From an uncultured Collinsella sp. (GTDB lineage: Bacteria; Actinomycetota; Coriobacteriia; Coriobacteriales; Coriobacteriaceae), in contig USLO01000070.1 of NCBI GenBank assembly GCA_900555515.1, positions 1 through 8,420 of the forward strand: 8,420 bases of DNA. The letters are read 5' to 3'. The notes below the pieces were generated by a model, which was given only the letters and a program-made list of their open reading frames with translations, did not search any database and had not been told where the DNA came from. Of the stretch, positions 4,772 to 8,420 are shown one piece after another; positions within the stretch are counted from its first letter, which is position 1, and every line of letters begins with the position of its first letter. The position numbers and the translations under genes were made by a program.

Positions 4772-5206
4772 ATGGATACCAAGCAGCAACTCGTCAATGC
4801 CCTCGCAGGCCTGGGCTCAACCATTACCGAAGCTATGGATGTCATCGAAGGCTTTGTACCGTGCGGACATCCCGCCCTCACGGTATCGAACGCACTCGTC
4901 GCGCTGGACGCTGACGATGATGCAGCTCTCGCCCAGCAGCTTGAGACCGTCGAGGGCTTTATCGACCACGTGAGCGAGAACCGCGGCGTGGCCGCCTACC
5001 ACGACATCGAGGTCGAGCTCGCGGGTCCCAAGGCCGATCTGCTCGCAGCAATCCGCGAGGTAGGCGCCCTTATGCAGACCGCAGGCGTCAAGAACACCCA
5101 GGTCAACGAGTGGGTCTACCGCAGTCTGGCAGCACTCGACAACTCCGACGAAAAGGCAGCCGAGCAGCTCGCAGAAAGTCCCGCCATTAAGGCCGAGCTT
5201 TTGTAA
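4772..5206 (+). CDS. Uncharacterised acidic helical protein (144 aa)
   Basis: Complete frame starting at ATG 4772, with AAAGGA 6 nt upstream. The product is strongly acidic and Ala/Leu/Asp/Glu-rich, with a single Cys (residue 31, in FVPCGHP) and no signal peptide or membrane segment, so it is probably a soluble cytoplasmic all-helical protein. Two similar helical stretches can be seen, GFVPCGHPALTVSNALVALD (27-46) and TQVNEWVYRSLAALDNSDEK (about 109-128), each ending in an ALD turn before an acidic run. This suggests a weak internal repeat. I do not recognise the family. It is divergent from ssrA, is not in an operon and converges on the PIN toxin gene, sharing the hairpin at 5216-5252. Confidence 0.85.
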   Translation: MDTKQQLVNALAGLGSTITEAMDVIEGFVPCGHPALTVSNALVALDADDDAALAQQLETVEGFIDHVSENRGVAAYHDIEVELAGPKADLLAAIREVGALMQTAGVKNTQVNEWVYRSLAALDNSDEKAAEQLAESPAIKAELL

Positions 5207-5215
5207 ATAGCAGAC

Positions 5216-5252
5216 GCGGGCCCCTTGGTGCATCGTCATCCAAGAGGCCCGC
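5216..5252. terminator. Hairpin between convergent genes
   Basis: GCGGGCC (5216-5222) pairs with GGCCCGC (5246-5252), extended by CTTGG/CCAAG inside. It lies 10 bp after the 144-aa gene and 12 bp after the end of the PIN gene on the opposite strand. The T-runs on both sides are poor, so termination efficiency is uncertain, but its position suits a shared bidirectional terminator. Confidence 0.6.
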
Positions 5253-5264
5253 AAACAGTTCGCG

Positions 5265-5780
5265 TCAACCGATAGCCGCGCCGCCGCGTTCGGCCAAAGC
5301 AAGAATCGGCATCATTTGGCGCGGGGTCTTTGCTGCAAGATCGGCATGTTCGAGCAGCTTACGATCGTTGGTCACCAAGTAATCGACCTGCGCGCGCTTG
5401 CACGCGGCGAGCACCAAGTTGTCCTCGTAATCGCGATGGAGCGCTAAGTATTTGTCGGCCAGCCAAAGGTCCGACGCATCTGCACCCACGGCCGTGGCGT
5501 TTTCGGTCATGTTCCGAACAAACGCCAACGCCGCATCGTCGATCGCGCGGGCAGATGCCTCGTCAATCGCTCCCCCGCTGGCAAGAACGCTACGCTTCAG
5601 CTCGTGTTTGACAACGTACAGCACGTCCTTAGCGATATGTACCGGGAAGAACAGCAACGCCCCCGCCTCCGTCGCCTGCCCAATAAACGCACGCGCAGCA
5701 AGCGACTCGGCATGGTCGACGCAAAACGAATCAACCCATACGTTGGCGTCCACCATTATTTTGAGGGGAGCCCCGCTCAC
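5265..5780 (-). CDS. PIN-domain toxin (VapC-like ribonuclease, 171 aa)
   Basis: A PIN domain fills the protein. The first acidic residue is D11 in MVDANVWVD; a middle acidic residue is probably E60 in KHELKR. The late acidic pair is D120 in YEDNLVLAACKRA and D139 in YLVTNDRKLL. These form the metal site of PIN ribonucleases, which as VapC-like toxins cleave tRNA or rRNA. The start is taken as GTG 5780: it overlaps the antitoxin stop in a GTGA junction and has AAAGGGG upstream. A longer frame reaching 5981 has no support because it lies inside the antitoxin gene. An internal ATG (codon 9) lacks a ribosome binding site. At 171 aa it is longer than typical VapC (about 130 aa). Its target RNA cannot be predicted. 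Confidence 0.85.
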   Translation of the reverse strand: MSGAPLKIMVDANVWVDSFCVDHAESLAARAFIGQATEAGALLFFPVHIAKDVLYVVKHELKRSVLASGGAIDEASARAIDDAALAFVRNMTENATAVGADASDLWLADKYLALHRDYEDNLVLAACKRAQVDYLVTNDRKLLEHADLAAKTPRQMMPILALAERGGAAIG

Positions 5781-6130
5781 AGGATCATCCCCTTTTGGCG
5801 ATAGCGCTCGTCCATGGCTTCGGAATAGATTGCGTCCCAATCGCGATCGTCGAACACGGACGACGTAGCGATGCCCAAATCTGCATAAAGCCGGTCTGCC
5901 GCTGCCCACGACGCGGCGAACGGCGTATCGGGCGCGACGGTCTGCTGCCGGTCGTCGACGACCGCAAGCACTTCCTCGCACTGCCCGCCACCCTGTGCGA
6001 CCTTGGCCACGACCTTTTTGATGAGCTCGGGCAGTGATCCGTCCGAAAGCCGCAGCGCCTCCTCGGCGTGCTCTTTAACCGAGCGATCTACGCGAACATT
6101 TACCTGCGCCATGCCGCCAACGGTAGCCAT
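5777..6130 (-). CDS. RelB/DinJ-like antitoxin (117 aa)
   Basis: The N-terminus MAQVNVRVDRSVKEHAEEAL (residues 7-26) has the beta strand plus helix of a RelB/DinJ-type ribbon-helix-helix DNA-binding domain. The C-terminal part, ending YRQKGMIL, would wrap the toxin. It should neutralise the PIN toxin encoded immediately downstream with a GTGA overlap and repress its own promoter. ATG 6130 is chosen because AAGGTGAGG precedes it at suitable spacing. ATG 6112 (MAQV) is the start seen in many relatives but has a weaker site here. An upstream ATG at 6175 would overlap the promoter and operator and is unlikely. RelB-like antitoxins usually partner RelE/YafQ toxins, so the PIN partner is unusual by textbook rules. 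Confidence 0.85.
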   Translation of the reverse strand: MATVGGMAQVNVRVDRSVKEHAEEALRLSDGSLPELIKKVVAKVAQGGGQCEEVLAVVDDRQQTVAPDTPFAASWAAADRLYADLGIATSSVFDDRDWDAIYSEAMDERYRQKGMIL

Positions 6131-6151
6131 CTCAACCTCACCTTCAGCATT

Positions 6152-6168
6152 TGCTAGCAGTGCTAGCA
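6152..6168. promoter_or_regulatory. Tandem palindromic operator of the toxin-antitoxin operon
   Basis: The 8-bp palindrome TGCTAGCA occurs twice, 9 bp apart (6152-6159 and 6161-6168). It sits between the -10 (6171-6176) and the antitoxin start (6130), over the expected transcription start. Spaced palindromes are typical binding sites of ribbon-helix-helix antitoxins, so autoregulation by the antitoxin or toxin-antitoxin complex is likely. Confidence 0.75.
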
Positions 6169-6170
6169 CA

Positions 6171-6199
6171 AGCATATATCCGAGCTAACATCTCGTCAA
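6171..6199 (-). promoter_or_regulatory. Promoter of the toxin-antitoxin operon
   Basis: TTGACG (6199-6194) and TATGCT (6176-6171) are separated by 17 bp on the minus strand. The -35 box abuts the T-run of the ATPase terminator. Transcription would start near 6164, inside the tandem palindrome, giving a short leader of about 34 nt. Confidence 0.75.
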
Positions 6200-6249
6200 A
6201 CAAAAGAAGGCCTGCACCCTGGCGGCTGCGGTGCCGCCCGAATGCAGGC
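6198..6249 (-). terminator. Intrinsic terminator of the P-type ATPase gene
   Basis: GCCTGCA (6210-6216) pairs with TGCAGGC (6243-6249), with an inner GGCGGC/GCCGCC stem. It is followed on the minus strand by CTTCTTTTGTTTG. It starts 19 bp after the ATPase stop and separates it from the toxin-antitoxin promoter. Confidence 0.85.
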
Positions 6250-6268
6250 TATATACTCAATCGAAACG

Positions 6269-8344
6269 CTAACGCAGGTACGCCTTCGCGTTGCTCAGGC
6301 TGTAGGCGATCGTTGAGCCGTTGTGCAGCAGTGACGACGTCTGCGGAGTGATCATGCCGGTAATACCCAATGCCAACAGCGCCGAGTTGGTGAGCATCAC
6401 CTTGGAATACGAACTCGTCAGACGGTCGATAAGCCCCTGGCTCATACGGCGTAGACGCACGATCGCGGCGAGATCCGTATCGGTCAGGATGATGTCGGCG
6501 ACCTCCTTGGCGATGTCGCTTCCGCCGCCCATTGCCAACCCCACGTCGGCCAAACCGAGCGCCGGCGAATCGTTGACGCCGTCGCCCACCATGGCAACGT
6601 GGCGCCCCTCGCTCTTAATGCGCTCCACATGGGCGTACTTGTCCTCGGGCAACAGCTCGGCCTTAAACTCGTCGACACCTGCCTCGCGAGCAATGCGCTC
6701 GGCGGTGCGCTCCGAGTCGCCCGTGAGCATGACCACGTGCTTAACGCCCAACGCGTGCAGGTCGGCGATTGCCTCGCGGACCCCAGGCTTGAGCGGATCC
6801 TCGATACCGAGCACGCCGACGACCTTGCCATCGACCGCCAGATACAGCGGCGACAGACCCTGCATCTGGAGCTCGATTTGCTCTTTGATGTCGGACTCGA
6901 GCTGCGCGCTCTCGTCCTCAAACACAAAGTGTGCCGAGCCGATAATCGCGCGGCACCCTTCGATGGACGAAGCGATGCCGTGCGCCACGATGTACTCGAC
7001 GGCGGCATGGCGCTCGCGGTGCTCGAGCCCGCGCTCGCGTGCCGCATTAACCACGGCACGTGCCACCGGATGCGGAAAATGCTCCTCCAAGCAAGCGGAA
7101 AGGCGCAGGATCTCATCCTCGCTCCAGCCATCGGTTGTGAGCACGCAGGCAAGACGCGGCTGTGCCTCGGTGAGCGTGCCGGTCTTATCGAACACAATGG
7201 TGTCGGCCTTGGCAAACGACTCAAAGTACTTCGCGCCCTTGACCATAACGCCCATCTTGGCAGCATCGCTCATGGCAGTCATGACGGCGACGGAGCCCGT
7301 AAGCTTGAGCGCGCACGAGTAGTCGACCATCAGTGCCGCCGAGGTCTTGATAAGGCTGCGCGTGGTAAGCGCGACCAGGCCCGCGAGCAGGAAGTTCCAC
7401 GGGACGATCTTGTTGGCGAGGTCCTCCATATGCGACTGGCCCTCGGACTTGAGCGAGTCGGCCGTCTGCACGAGCGAGACGATTGAGCGGAGCTTGGTCT
7501 GATCCGTGTTGGCGCGCACGCGCACCAAGATGCTGCCGTCTTCCACGACGGTACCGGCGAACACGTCGTCGCCCACGCTGCGTTCGACGGCCAGCGGCTC
7601 GCCGGTCAGGGTCGCCTGGTTGACCATGGCGCTCCCCTGCTCGACAACACCGTCGATGCAGATGGACATGCCAGTGCGCACGGCGACCAGATCGTCGGGC
7701 TCAAGCTCGGTCGCGGCAACACTTACCTCGGTGTCGCCGACGACCTTTTGCGCCTTGTCGGGCACATCGAGCAGCGAGTTGATGAGCTCGTTTTCGCTCA
7801 TGGCGCGGGTGTAGTCCTCGAGCAGCTCGCCCACGTTGAGCAGGAACATTGTCTGGCCCGCGGTGTCGACATCACGCTTGACGAACGAAATGCCGATGGC
7901 CGAAGCGTCGAGCACAGGAACGGTCAGGCGCGGCTGCGCCAGCTCATGAAGGGCAGCGCGCAAAAATGCCATGTAACCGGCCACGACAAACACCGCACGC
8001 AGAGGCGTCGGCAAGAACCAGCGGCGCGCGCAGTGGGCGCCAATAAGTGTGGCAAGATCCATGACGAGCTTGTGCTTGCGCGGCTCAAGCTGCATCACGT
8101 AACCCGTCTTTGCGTCGGCAATGGCCTGGGCATCGAGCGCACCCAAGGCGTCGAGCACGCCCGCACGACACCGCTCGTCATATTCGAGCGCCATCTGGCC
8201 AATACGGCCATAAACGCGCACCTTGTGCACGCCGTCGATATCGCCGCTGAGCTTAAGAAGTGCATCGAGATCGCTCTCTGGCACAGGACCCGCCAATTGA
8301 AGACGGGTCCTGCCGGGGATCTCGCTAATAATCGAGAATCTCAT
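6269..8344 (-). CDS. Heavy-metal-type (P1B-like) P-type ATPase (691 aa)
   Basis: A membrane ion pump driven by ATP. The N-terminal 90 residues look like a degenerate heavy-metal-associated domain (IPGRTRLQL at 9-17; GVHKVRVYGRIGQMALEY at 38-55) without the CxxC metal site. Membrane segments are likely near 95-131, 143-171, 313-358 and 646-682. The actuator loop has TGEP (247-250), the phosphorylation motif is DKTGTLT (D386), the P1B-specific HP is H425-P426, and the hinge has TGD (541-543) and GDGVND (587-592). In the membrane helix where CPC, CPH, SPC or TPC is expected, the sequence is YSCALK (342-347), with no proline. The transported ion is therefore uncertain; export of a transition metal is inferred. 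ATG 8344 follows an upstream stop by 18 nt and has only a weak ribosome binding site, so translation may depend on the preceding gene. Confidence 0.92.
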   Translation of the reverse strand: MRFSIISEIPGRTRLQLAGPVPESDLDALLKLSGDIDGVHKVRVYGRIGQMALEYDERCRAGVLDALGALDAQAIADAKTGYVMQLEPRKHKLVMDLATLIGAHCARRWFLPTPLRAVFVVAGYMAFLRAALHELAQPRLTVPVLDASAIGISFVKRDVDTAGQTMFLLNVGELLEDYTRAMSENELINSLLDVPDKAQKVVGDTEVSVAATELEPDDLVAVRTGMSICIDGVVEQGSAMVNQATLTGEPLAVERSVGDDVFAGTVVEDGSILVRVRANTDQTKLRSIVSLVQTADSLKSEGQSHMEDLANKIVPWNFLLAGLVALTTRSLIKTSAALMVDYSCALKLTGSVAVMTAMSDAAKMGVMVKGAKYFESFAKADTIVFDKTGTLTEAQPRLACVLTTDGWSEDEILRLSACLEEHFPHPVARAVVNAARERGLEHRERHAAVEYIVAHGIASSIEGCRAIIGSAHFVFEDESAQLESDIKEQIELQMQGLSPLYLAVDGKVVGVLGIEDPLKPGVREAIADLHALGVKHVVMLTGDSERTAERIAREAGVDEFKAELLPEDKYAHVERIKSEGRHVAMVGDGVNDSPALGLADVGLAMGGGSDIAKEVADIILTDTDLAAIVRLRRMSQGLIDRLTSSYSKVMLTNSALLALGITGMITPQTSSLLHNGSTIAYSLSNAKAYLR

Positions 8345-8362
8345 TGTTTGTGCCTGGGAGCG

Positions 8363-8420
8363 TTACTCGGCTGCCTCGTCAGCAGCGACCCCGCTCTGGG
8401 TGATATAGGCCGCCTCGGCA
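8363..8420 (-). CDS. C-terminal tail of an upstream gene (partial)
   Basis: A minus-strand frame enters from the right edge and ends at TAA 8365-8363. Its last residues are AEAAYITQSGVAADEAAE. It ends 18 nt before the ATPase start on the same strand, with no room for a promoter or terminator, so the two are probably one operon. The tail is Ala/Glu-rich and acidic. The family cannot be named from this fragment; a small accessory protein of the ATPase would fit the position. Confidence 0.6.
   Translation of the reverse strand, partial: AEAAYITQSGVAADEAAE

Noticed and set aside
5265..5981. Longer N-terminal extension of the PIN protein to 5981
   Set aside because: The extension is Arg-rich shadow sequence of the antitoxin gene; the GTG at 5780 with AAAGGGG fits the GTGA overlap.
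6131..6175. Antitoxin start at 6175
   Set aside because: It would place the operator inside the coding region and the start inside the -10 box.
6321..7486. Long plus-strand open frames of 333 and 295 codons
   Set aside because: They are antisense to the P-type ATPase, whose motifs fix the true frame. Ser/Arg-rich composition is typical of shadow frames.

Overview
The window looks like the edge of an integrated mobile element beside a bacterial chromosome. GC content is high, strong AAGGAGG-type ribosome binding sites are used, and the combination of an ssrA (tmRNA) gene, a RelB-like/PIN toxin-antitoxin pair and a Cys-poor metal-type P-type ATPase suggests a gut actinobacterium of the class Coriobacteriia, Collinsella-like. 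The taxonomy is an inference from protein character; no search was run.

Left part (1-2914, all minus strand): a tightly packed operon reading leftwards. In transcription order it holds a 73-aa excisionase/AlpA-like HTH protein, a 647-aa D5/P4-type superfamily-3 replication helicase, a 219-aa protein that carries the same C-terminal module as the helicase, and the first 20 codons of a further small protein. Each ribosome binding site overlaps the stop codon of the gene before it. No integrase, primase catalytic domain, capsid or mobilisation gene is visible.

Middle (2915-4169, no gene): this stretch is dense in signals. It has a sigma70-like promoter with inverted repeats at 3147-3185, a leader RNA ending in a 17-bp-stem terminator just before the operon, and a candidate replication origin (3303-3601) with 13 TGACCA iterons around a 75-80 bp AT-rich core. 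Beyond these lie a cluster of short hairpins with 3-nt loops (3662-3917) and two leftward terminators (3997-4041, 4070-4110). Helicase, accessory DNA-binding module and flanking-iteron origin together form a plausible autonomous replication module, like those of phage satellites (P4, SaPI/PICI) or replicating integrative elements.

The ssrA gene (4170-4533, minus) ends exactly where the element side begins. The ssrA 3' end is a classic integrase target, so the element probably sits in it; the other attachment site and the integrase would lie left of the window.

Right part (4534-8420) is chromosome-like: an uncharacterised 144-aa acidic protein (plus strand), a shared convergent hairpin, a RelB/DinJ-like antitoxin and PIN toxin operon with its own promoter and a tandem palindromic operator, and a P-type ATPase (691 aa) with its terminator. 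The ATPase is preceded by the tail of an upstream gene, probably in the same operon.
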